Source: Methylocystaceae bacterium
Lineage (GTDB): Bacteria > Pseudomonadota > Alphaproteobacteria > Rhizobiales > Beijerinckiaceae
DNA: 6,687 nucleotides
NCBI GenBank assembly: GCA_003105285.1
Contig: PQAN01000133.1
Location: forward strand, 1 to 6,687
Direction of reading: 5' to 3'
In this document: piece after piece, positions 1 through 4,881 of the stretch
Numbering within the stretch: the first letter of the stretch is position 1
Layout of the letters: every line of letters begins with the position of its first letter
Notes under the pieces: generated by a model
What the model was told of the DNA's origin: nothing
The model's database searches: none
Seen by the model: the letters and a program-made list of their open reading frames with translations, nothing else
Translations under genes and position numbers: made by a program

Positions 1-1443
1 GACGACCTCGACGGCGACCGTCTACGCGAATATTGCGGCGTCTTCGGCATTTTCGACCACCCCGACGCCACCATTCTGACGGCGTTGGGGCTGCACGCCT
101 TGCAGCATCGCGGCCAGGAGGCCGCGGGCATCGTCTCCTTCGACGGCAAGCGCTTCAACTCGGAGCGCCGGCTCGGCCTCGTCGGCGACCATTTCTCGAA
201 AGAGAGCACGATCAAGCGCCTCCCTGGCAATTCGGCGATCGGCCATGTCCGCTATGCGACGACGGGCGAGACGATCCTGCGCAATGTCCAGCCTCTGTTC
301 GCCGAGCTCAACACAGGCGGCTTCGCGGTGGGACACAACGGCAATCTCACCAATGCGCAATCGCTGCGCCGCGAGCTGATCGACGAAGGCGCGATCTTCC
401 AGTCGACATCGGACACGGAGGTCATCCTCCATCTCGTCGCGCGGAGCCGGAAGAACCGGATCATCGAGCGCTTCATCGAGGCGCTGCGGTCGATCGAAGG
501 CGCCTATTCGCTCGTGGTGCTCTCCAACAAGAAGCTGATCGGCGCGAGAGACCCGCTCGGCATCCGCCCACTGGTGATCGGCGAGCTCGACGGCAAATAT
601 ATCCTCGCCTCGGAAACCTGCGCGCTCGACATCATCGGCGCGCGCTTCGTGCGCGACGTGGCGAATGGCGAGGTCGTCGTCATCTCCGAGGACGGCGTCG
701 AGAGCCTGAGGCCCTTCCCGCCGCAGCCGATGCGGCCCTGCATCTTCGAATATATCTATTTCGCCCGGCCCGACTCGATCGTGCACGGCCGCCCGGTCTA
801 TGAGGTGCGCAAGGCCATGGGCGCGGAGCTGGCGCGCGAGCAGAGAATAGAGGCCGACGTCGTCGTGCCGGTGCCGGATTCGGGCGTTCCGGCGGCGCTC
901 GGCTATGCGCGGGAATCGGGGCTTCCGTTCGAGCTCGGCATCATCCGCAATCACTATGTCGGCCGCACCTTCATTCAGCCGACGCAATCGGTGCGCGAGA
1001 TCGGCGTGCGCTTGAAGCACAGCGCCAATCGCTCGGTCGTCGCCGGCAAGCGCGTCATCCTGATCGACGATTCGATCGTGCGCGGCACGACGTCGGTGAA
1101 GATCGTGCAAATGATGCGCGACGCCGGCGCGCTCGAGGTGCATTTCCTCATCTCCTCGCCGCCGATCACTAATCCCGACTATTACGGCATCGACACGCCG
1201 CAGCGCGACAAGCTGCTCGCCGCGACGCATACGCTCGAAGAAATGCGGCAGTATATCGGCTCGGATAGCTTGGCCTTTCTGTCGATCGAGGGCATCTACC
1301 GCGCCATGGGCGAAAAGGGCCGCGATCCGATGCGCCCGCAATTCACCGACCATTGCTTCACCGGCGACTATCCGACGTCCTTGACCGACGTGACGGGCGA
1401 AAAGGTGAAGGCGCAATTGTCGCTGCTCGCCGAGGCGAGCTGA
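1..1443 (+). CDS. purF: Amidophosphoribosyltransferase (glutamine PRPP amidotransferase), 5' end cut by window
   Basis: PurF makes 5-phosphoribosylamine from PRPP and glutamine, the first committed step of purine synthesis, in the cytosol. The frame is open from base 1, so the start codon lies upstream; 480 residues are visible, nearly full length. Visible residue 12 is the Cys (in REYCGVFGIF) that becomes the N-terminal nucleophile after propeptide removal, so a short propeptide is implied. The class II glutaminase domain follows, with HRGQEAAG, GHVRYATTG and GHNGNLTNA. The phosphoribosyltransferase domain carries the PRPP loop VILIDDSIVRGTTS (visible residues about 352-365). By position, two of the four Fe-S ligands of the Bacillus subtilis enzyme are Cys (247 in CIFEYIYFARPDS, 452 in HCFTGDYP); the other two read Asp393 and Thr449, so a complete cluster is unlikely. 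ATG and GTG codons inside are internal. Identification is very secure. Confidence 0.97.
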   Translation, partial: DDLDGDRLREYCGVFGIFDHPDATILTALGLHALQHRGQEAAGIVSFDGKRFNSERRLGLVGDHFSKESTIKRLPGNSAIGHVRYATTGETILRNVQPLFAELNTGGFAVGHNGNLTNAQSLRRELIDEGAIFQSTSDTEVILHLVARSRKNRIIERFIEALRSIEGAYSLVVLSNKKLIGARDPLGIRPLVIGELDGKYILASETCALDIIGARFVRDVANGEVVVISEDGVESLRPFPPQPMRPCIFEYIYFARPDSIVHGRPVYEVRKAMGAELAREQRIEADVVVPVPDSGVPAALGYARESGLPFELGIIRNHYVGRTFIQPTQSVREIGVRLKHSANRSVVAGKRVILIDDSIVRGTTSVKIVQMMRDAGALEVHFLISSPPITNPDYYGIDTPQRDKLLAATHTLEEMRQYIGSDSLAFLSIEGIYRAMGEKGRDPMRPQFTDHCFTGDYPTSLTDVTGEKVKAQLSLLAEAS

Positions 1444-1474
1444 AGAGAACGCGCGTCGCGCGATTCTTGCCTTT

Positions 1475-1699
1475 ATGACCCAGGAATTCGCGACGATCGA
1501 CCGTCTCGCGCCCTCCGCCATTCCGAGCGAGGCGGAAATAGTTGCGTGGGAGGCGCTGCCTCGGAACGAGCAGTTGCGTCGGCTGCGCGCTATGCTCGGT
1601 CATGCCGACTGCGCCACCGCCACACCAGCGACGATGGCCGACATTCTCGCGGAGGCCTGCGCTCGAGCCGGAACTCAAGCAACATATAAACGAGTTTGA
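1475..1699 (+). CDS. Small antitoxin-like protein, no partner toxin seen
   Basis: This 74-residue ORF starts with ATG 31 bases after the purF stop. The middle reads EIVAWEALPRNEQLRRLRAM and is followed by a second helical stretch, TMADILAEACARAG. This resembles short proteobacterial proteins that I recall as antitoxin partners of RelE/ParE-type toxins, but that is memory and not a search result. No clear Shine-Dalgarno sequence precedes the ATG, so it may be read from the purF transcript or be weakly expressed. The last residues (GTQATYKRV) fall where the DNA turns AT-richer, and no toxin ORF follows. The C-terminus may therefore have been replaced and the partner lost by an insertion. It could also be a degenerate remnant. 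No function beyond this is claimed. Confidence 0.5.
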   Translation: MTQEFATIDRLAPSAIPSEAEIVAWEALPRNEQLRRLRAMLGHADCATATPATMADILAEACARAGTQATYKRV

Positions 1700-1714
1700 C
1701 TTAAGAAATAACGC

Positions 1715-1730
1715 CGCACCCTAGAGTGCG
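1715..1730 (-). terminator. Weak terminator-like hairpin between convergent genes
   Basis: CGCAC and GTGCG form a 5-bp stem around a 6-base loop, 13 bases past the stop of the leftward winged-helix gene. On the minus strand it is followed by GCGTTATTT, a poor T tract. It may end leftward transcription and separate it from the rightward 74-residue ORF. The stem is short, so confidence is low. Confidence 0.3.
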
Positions 1731-1742
1731 CCGTGAGTTTAC

Positions 1743-2228
1743 TCAACCTTCTGGAGTATAGACCCCTGGAAGAGGAACGTCACGCACCCAGTATCCTAGC
1801 CCCTCAAGGCTGACGAAGTGCTGCGGGTGCCTCCAGATGATCGTGCCGAGGTTTTTGTTCTTGTCTTTTCCGGATAGCGGGATTTGACGACTCATCAACT
1901 CAGCCACCAACTCGCCGCGCTTCATTGGTCGGCCGACCTCTAGCAGGGTAGCACGGACTGCCGCTGCGACGTCCTCAGGCGGGAGAATGCCACGTGGCCT
2001 CTTCCGCGACGCTTCCACACCGGGAGTCGGCGGAATTGCTTCCATAAACTTTACCAGTTCATCAGGACCCAGAACATCCTTTGCCTTCTCGAGCAGGTCT
2101 ATAGCCGCATTGAGACGCGACAAAACCGCTTCGGCATTCTCTTTCTGCCGTTTTAGTCGAGCCAGCAATTCTTCGAATTCAGCCATACGCTTACCGCTCA
2201 CAATCACACTCTGAGGGATATCTAACAT
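1743..2228 (-). CDS. Coiled-coil plus winged-helix (HARE-HTH-like) protein, putative DNA-binding
   Basis: A 161-residue protein. I chose the ATG at 2226-2228 because GGAGG lies 5 bases upstream of it on the minus strand; the open frame runs 43 codons further up to 2357 but that part looks untranslated. A second ATG 14 codons in is a weaker choice. Residues about 16-50 are a heptad-rich, charged helix likely to form a coiled coil (ELLARLKRQKENAEAVLSRL). Residues 66-84 are a Pro/Arg/Lys linker. Residues about 86-150 fit a winged helix: VRATLLEVGRPMKRGELVAE, a Lys/Asn-rich turn (SGKDKNKN), then LGTIIWRHPQHFVSL and LGYWVRD as the wing. This resembles HARE-HTH-type domains. It is probably a dimeric DNA binder, perhaps controlling its own region or the divergent small unit; the target is inference. 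Base composition is visibly less GC-rich than the flanks, suggesting transfer. Confidence 0.75.
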   Translation of the reverse strand: MLDIPQSVIVSGKRMAEFEELLARLKRQKENAEAVLSRLNAAIDLLEKAKDVLGPDELVKFMEAIPPTPGVEASRKRPRGILPPEDVAAAVRATLLEVGRPMKRGELVAELMSRQIPLSGKDKNKNLGTIIWRHPQHFVSLEGLGYWVRDVPLPGVYTPEG

Positions 2229-2263
2229 TCCGGCCTCCGGAAAGCGATGACCGGACTCTGAAT

Positions 2264-2293
2264 ATGGTAAACGAATCCCAAATGTGGACACAA
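2264..2293 (-). promoter_or_regulatory. Candidate promoter of the winged-helix gene with overlapping palindromic operator
   Basis: On the minus strand TTGTGT (2288-2293) and TACCAT (2264-2269) are separated by 18 bases, placing a start near 2257 and giving a leader of about 29 bases before the ATG. A perfect 10-base palindrome, CACAATTGTG (2289-2298), covers the -35 hexamer and is a plausible operator, possibly for the gene's own product. The hexamers match consensus only partly. Confidence 0.4.
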
Positions 2294-2325
2294 TTGTGAA
2301 AAGCGGGCAAATCTGAGTTGGCCTC

Positions 2326-2354
2326 TTGCGCCGCAAAAAATGACTCTGTAGAAT
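2326..2354 (+). promoter_or_regulatory. Candidate promoter of the structured-leader/small-ORF unit
   Basis: TTGCGC (2326-2331) and TAGAAT (2349-2354) are separated by exactly 17 bases. The -10 matches TATAAT at five of six positions; the -35 matches TTGACA at three. The predicted start is near 2361, just before the first hairpin of the leader. The promoter faces away from that of the winged-helix gene, so the two units are divergent across about 100 bp. Confidence 0.45.
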
Positions 2355-2360
2355 CACTTA

Positions 2361-2548
2361 CAGCTTAAAACGCAAACGGCTCCCCCGGAGGCTGCAACCT
2401 CCAAAGGAGCCGTTGTTTAGGTCACCGGACGGGGAGTCCTTCCACAGATCCCGTCTAGCGGATAGGTCGGGCCGGCGAGCCGTTCCTGAAGGAAGGTATC
2501 ATTACCCGGCCGTCTGTTCAATCCTGTGGACCCCGAAAGGGGTCAAAA
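2361..2548 (+). ncRNA. Candidate structured 5' leader (possible cis-regulatory RNA)
   Basis: This stretch lacks a convincing ORF but is dense in complementary segments. The first is a 9-bp stem, AACGGCTCC (2375-2383) with GGAGCCGTT (2406-2414), with an inner 5-bp GGAGG/CCTCC stem. Next are GACGGG (2428-2433) with CCCGTC (2450-2455); TCCACAG (2441-2447) with CTGTGGA (2524-2530); GGCCGG (2470-2475) with CCGGCC (2506-2511), enclosing TTCC-TGAA-GGAA (2483-2494); and GACCCC-GAAA-GGGGTC (2529-2544), a perfect 6-bp stem with a GNRA loop. The last hairpin contains the GGGGT that would be the ribosome binding site of the ORF at 2549. TCCACAG lies in the loop of the GACGGG/CCCGTC stem, so a pseudoknot is possible. 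I could match it to no riboswitch, tmRNA, RNase P, SRP or 6S signature I know. The first hairpin read leftward is followed by TTTGCGTTTT, so a minus-strand RNA is an alternative. Confidence 0.45.
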
Positions 2549-2677
2549 ATGGCCAAACGGCCTCGGCGGCGTGCGTGCTGCCACCACGTCAACAGCTATA
2601 CTCGCATCCGGTTCGGGCGCCTTGAACATGTCAGTGATTACTGGCGCTGCTGCGAGCAGCTTGAATTCGGGTTCTAG
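2549..2677 (+). CDS. 42-residue basic, Cys-rich small protein, function unknown
   Basis: The ORF begins with ATG five bases after a GAAA-capped hairpin whose 3' arm (AAGGGGTC) can serve as ribosome binding site, and ends in TAG 31 bases before a strong terminator. The N-terminus MAKRPRRRACCHH is very basic with a Cys pair. The core, HVNSYTRIRFGRLEHVSDYW, looks like a short phrase (V-x-x-[HY]-T-R ... G-[RK] ... V) that I recall in small, poorly characterised bacterial and phage proteins. A second Cys pair follows (RCCEQLEF). The two CC pairs could bind metal or form disulfides; the Arg run suggests nucleic-acid binding. Both are inference. No signal peptide or membrane segment is visible. Its setting, with a promoter, structured leader and terminator, is the main reason to think it real. 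It may be a leader peptide rather than a working protein. Confidence 0.5.
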   Translation: MAKRPRRRACCHHVNSYTRIRFGRLEHVSDYWRCCEQLEFGF

Positions 2678-2708
2678 GTCGAGCTGTTTCGGCGCTTAAC
2701 GCGCCCAT

Positions 2709-2748
2709 GCCGCCGCAGGGAATCGCCCTGCGGCGGCTTCTTCGTTTT
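2709..2748 (+). terminator. Strong Rho-independent terminator
   Basis: A perfect 12-bp stem, GCCGCCGCAGGG (2709-2720) with CCCTGCGGCGGC (2726-2737), closes a 5-base loop (AATCG) and is followed by TTCTTCGTTTT. The orientation of the T tract assigns it to the rightward unit, ending the transcript that carries the 42-residue ORF. Confidence 0.85.
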
Positions 2749-2788
2749 AGATCGCTCGATGCTTTCGTCAACCTGACTTGGCTTCGTT

Positions 2789-2967
2789 GCCAGGGCAATC
2801 GGGTGAAGGACCACAGTCCTTCCCCTCATGCTGAGGAGGCCCCGAAGGGGCCGTCTCGAAGCACGAGGGGAAGCTCCAGATGGCGGAAATGAAGGTTTCC
2901 TCGTCCTTCGAGACGCCCGCTCCGCGGGCTCCTCAGGATGAGGAAACCTTCCCCCGATCGCCCTGGC
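2789..2967. repeat. Nested inverted-repeat element with two RIME-like hairpin modules
   Basis: The 21-base outer arms (2789-2809 and 2947-2967) are inverted copies agreeing at 19 positions. Between them lie two 45-base modules in opposite orientation, 2824-2868 and 2899-2943, each able to fold into a long hairpin with the conserved pieces CTGAGGAG and GTCTCGAAG. The second sits in an 11-bp perfect inverted repeat (AAGGTTTCCTC, 2892-2902, with 2940-2950). The style matches intergenic palindromic repeats (RIME-type) known from rhizobial genomes. There is no transposase, so this is a non-autonomous or structural repeat. The open frames crossing it are not genes. Confidence 0.8.
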
Positions 2968-3076
2968 TTCGTCGCGGCGAAACGGCGCAGAGGCTCCGAA
3001 CCTGCAAAGCCATTGCGACAGGTTGAAGCCGCCCTCCCCACCCTCGCAAAGCAAAAGACGGCCGAGCGCCCGCCTC

Positions 3077-3105
3077 TTGACTTGTGCGGATTTTTTTCCT
3101 ATATC
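3077..3105 (+). promoter_or_regulatory. Near-consensus sigma-70 type promoter
   Basis: TTGACT (3077-3082) and TATATC (3100-3105) are separated by exactly 17 bases that include a run of seven T. This matches the usual alphaproteobacterial housekeeping form (TTGAC, 17, CTATAT) closely. The predicted start is near 3112. No ORF begins soon after; the next gene starts at 3526. Confidence 0.7.
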
Positions 3106-3109
3106 AAAC

Positions 3110-3525
3110 TTCACCCTCGCCGAACGGCAAGGGCGTGGCCCGAAGGGTGAGGGCCGCGCCGGCGGGGGACGGTTTCGGGAGAGGGCGGAGACGCAAACCC
3201 TCGTCTTACGCGCCCGACGCCACGCCGCCGGTTTCGGCTTCTCCTTCGTGCGGAGGCCTGTGAAAATAGGCGAAAGCCAGCCGAATATTCGAGGTTCGCG
3301 CGGGGATAGACTACCCGAGAGGGGAAAACAACCCTGGGCCCGGAGGCGGTGTAGAGGAGAGGCAGACCGTGTCCGGGACGAAGCGACCCCGATACGCGCA
3401 ACATCTTTGCCCGGCCGACGGAGCCGCGGCGTCCCGGACTCCTTGTCCCCGCGGCCGAAATCGGCGCGCGGACGCTTCCGCGCGCCGCTCGCGCCGAAAG
3501 CCGCCGCCGTGCTAGATAGAGGCCC
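3110..3525 (+). other. Hairpin-rich region without a gene: possible ncRNA or long leader
   Basis: About 415 bases between the 3077-3105 promoter and the Uma2 gene hold no convincing ORF. Complementary segments include TCACCCT (3111-3117) with AGGGTGA (3144-3150) at the predicted 5' end; GGC-GAAA-GCC (3269-3278); the palindrome CGAATATTCG (3282-3291); GTCCGGGACG (3371-3380) with CGTCCCGGAC (3430-3439), a perfect 10-bp pair; and GCCGA-AA-TCGGC near 3460. I checked by eye for tmRNA, RNase P, 6S, SRP and cobalamin-riboswitch signatures and found none. It may be an untypical ncRNA, a long 5' leader of the Uma2-SDR operon, or repeat-derived DNA. Confidence 0.35.
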
Positions 3526-4077
3526 ATGAACGCTCCCGCCGAAAAACGCCTGACGGCCCCCGAATTCCTCGCCTGGTGTGAAACCAAGGGAGAGGGTCGT
3601 TTCGAGCTCTATTGCGGCGAAATATTCGCCATGGCCCCGGAGCGCGTCGAGCACGGAAGGGCCAAGGCCGCCATCTGGCGCGCGCTCGCCGACGCCCTCG
3701 CACACACGGGGGCGCCCTGCGAAGCCTTCGTCGACAGCCTCGGCGTGGCGGTCGACGCGCAAACCATCTACCAACCGGATGTCCTCGTCGACTGCGGCGA
3801 CAAGATTCCGACCGGCTCCCTGCTCGCTCCCGCGCCGGCTATCATCGTCGAAGTGATCTCGCCATCGTCCCGCAAGCTCGATCAAAGCCTGAAGCTCACC
3901 GACTATTTCCGCGTGCCGAGCCTCGTTCATTACCTCATCGTCGATCTCGAGCGCCGCTATGTGCTGCCTTATCGTCGCCAAGGCGAGGAGCCGATCACGC
4001 TGAGAATCCTGAGAGACGGCTCCATCCGCCTCGACCCGCCCGGTCTCGACCTCGCAACATCGGATATTTTCGCGTGA
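3526..4077 (+). CDS. Uma2 family (DUF820) PD-(D/E)XK nuclease-like protein
   Basis: A 183-residue protein of usual length for the Uma2/DUF820 family, a PD-(D/E)XK-fold group common in cyanobacteria and scattered elsewhere; its substrate and role are unsettled. The N-terminus has the family opening (LTAPEFLAWCE, then GRFELYCGEIFAMAPERVEH at residues 25-43). The fold's acidic residues are visible as Asp85 in YQPDVLVD and Glu109 in IIVEVISPSS, with Lys123 (SLKLTDYF) the likely displaced lysine, followed by the family phrase VHYLIVD (134-140). It has no signal peptide or membrane segment, so it is cytosolic. The ATG has only a short AGG close upstream; TAGATA at 3513-3518 could be a -10 giving a near-leaderless message. 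The stop overlaps the GTG of the SDR gene, so both are probably translated together. It looks intact; activity is not proven by sequence. Confidence 0.88.
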   Translation: MNAPAEKRLTAPEFLAWCETKGEGRFELYCGEIFAMAPERVEHGRAKAAIWRALADALAHTGAPCEAFVDSLGVAVDAQTIYQPDVLVDCGDKIPTGSLLAPAPAIIVEVISPSSRKLDQSLKLTDYFRVPSLVHYLIVDLERRYVLPYRRQGEEPITLRILRDGSIRLDPPGLDLATSDIFA

Positions 4078-4811
4078 CCTTGCCGCTCTCCAACCGCCTC
4101 GCCCTCGTCACCGGCGCCTCGCGTGGCATCGGCCGCGCCGTCGCGCTCGAGCTCGCGCGCCAAGGCGCGCATGTGATCGCGCTCGCCCGCACGCAAGGCG
4201 CGCTCGAATTTCTCGACGACGACATCCGCGCGATCGGCGGCGAGGCGACGCTCGTCCCGGCCGATCTTACGGATTTCGACGCGATCGACCGGCTCGGCGA
4301 GCAGCTCTACGAGCGCTGGGGCAGGCTCGACATTCTCATCGGCAACGCCGGCCTGCTCGGCCCGCTGACGCCGCTCGCCCATGTCGATCCGCCGCAGTGG
4401 AAGAAAGTGTTCGACGTCAATGTCACCGCCAATTGGCGGCTCATCCGCTCGCTCGATCTGCTGCTGCGCGCCTCCGACGCCGGCCGCTGCGTGTTCGTCA
4501 CCTCGGGCGCCGCGCATCGCATCAAGCCTTATTGGGGGCCTTACGCGGTCTCCAAGGCGGCGCTGAACGCGCTCGCGCGCACCTATGCGGCCGAGACCGC
4601 CAATACGACCGGCATCAAAGTCATGCTCGCCAATCCCGGGCCGTTGCGCACGGCGATGCGCGCCGCCGCCATGCCCGGCGAAGACCCGCAGACGCTGCGC
4701 ACGCCGCAGGATTTCGCGCTAAAACTCGCGGCGCTCGTCCGGCCGGAGTGGCGCGAGACCGGCAAGCTCTATGATTTTCCGACCGACCGCGTCATCGATT
4801 TCGAGGCGTGA
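4074..4811 (+). CDS. Short-chain dehydrogenase/reductase (SDR), NAD(P)-dependent
   Basis: A classical SDR of 245 residues. I chose GTG at 4074 because it overlaps the Uma2 stop (GTGA) and puts LPLSNRLALVTG directly at the N-terminus, the normal distance to the cofactor loop; the long upstream open frame is a shadow of the Uma2 gene. The Rossmann loop TGASRGIG is at residues 13-20, NAG at 91-93, and the catalytic tetrad is Asn116, Ser144, Tyr157, Lys161 (YAVSK). The C-terminal half (NPGPLRTAMRAAAMPGEDP and LYDFP) resembles YciK-like SDRs, whose substrate is not established. It is cytosolic. From memory, an SDR of this kind commonly follows purF directly in rhizobial genomes; here some 2.6 kb separate them. 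The family call is very secure; the substrate is unknown. Confidence 0.95.
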   Translation: MTLPLSNRLALVTGASRGIGRAVALELARQGAHVIALARTQGALEFLDDDIRAIGGEATLVPADLTDFDAIDRLGEQLYERWGRLDILIGNAGLLGPLTPLAHVDPPQWKKVFDVNVTANWRLIRSLDLLLRASDAGRCVFVTSGAAHRIKPYWGPYAVSKAALNALARTYAAETANTTGIKVMLANPGPLRTAMRAAAMPGEDPQTLRTPQDFALKLAALVRPEWRETGKLYDFPTDRVIDFEA

Positions 4812-4843
4812 AGCGCTCCCTCCCCGATCGAGAAGGGAGCGCT
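4812..4843. terminator. Hairpin between convergent SDR and DUF992 genes
   Basis: AGCGCTCCCT (4812-4821) and AGGGAGCGCT (4834-4843) form a perfect 10-bp stem around a 12-base loop, starting right at the SDR stop codon. Neither side has a real T run, but its place between convergent genes suggests a bidirectional terminator or 3'-end stabiliser. Confidence 0.6.
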
Positions 4844-4881
4844 CGGCGCATACGGACGGCCTGAAAGCGTGGAGGCGTCCG

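Noticed and set aside
22..1521. Minus-strand 499-codon open frame opposite purF
   Set aside because: It is antisense to a clear PurF; its Arg/Ala/Asp-rich sequence is typical of the opposite strand of a GC-rich gene.
2229..2357. 43-codon N-terminal extension of the winged-helix gene
   Set aside because: The ATG at 2228 has a well-placed GGAGG, and the candidate promoter lies inside the extension, so translation from 2357 is unlikely.
2361..2548. Known riboswitch, tmRNA, RNase P, SRP or 6S RNA
   Set aside because: None of the conserved signatures I know for these RNAs is present on either strand; a tRNA T-loop-like GTTCAATCC has no matching 5-bp T stem.
2413..2625. Plus-strand 70-codon open frame across the structured leader
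   Set aside because: It starts inside the first hairpin, has no RBS, and overlaps the better supported ORF at 2549 in another frame.
2750..3050. CRISPR array
   Set aside because: The repeats are two inverted hairpin modules, not regularly spaced direct repeats with spacers, and no cas gene is near.
3310..3335. Resemblance of GAGGGGAAAACAACCC to a 23S rRNA helix segment
   Set aside because: The similarity is limited to one short hairpin; the surrounding sequence does not continue as rRNA.
3111..3587. Minus-strand 158-codon open frame opposite the possible ncRNA region
   Set aside because: Arg-rich shadow translation with no recognisable domain and no RBS; overlaps the Uma2 start.
2674..3981. 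Minus-strand 435-codon open frame
   Set aside because: It crosses the terminator, the palindromic repeats and the antisense of the Uma2 gene; low-complexity translation with no family features.
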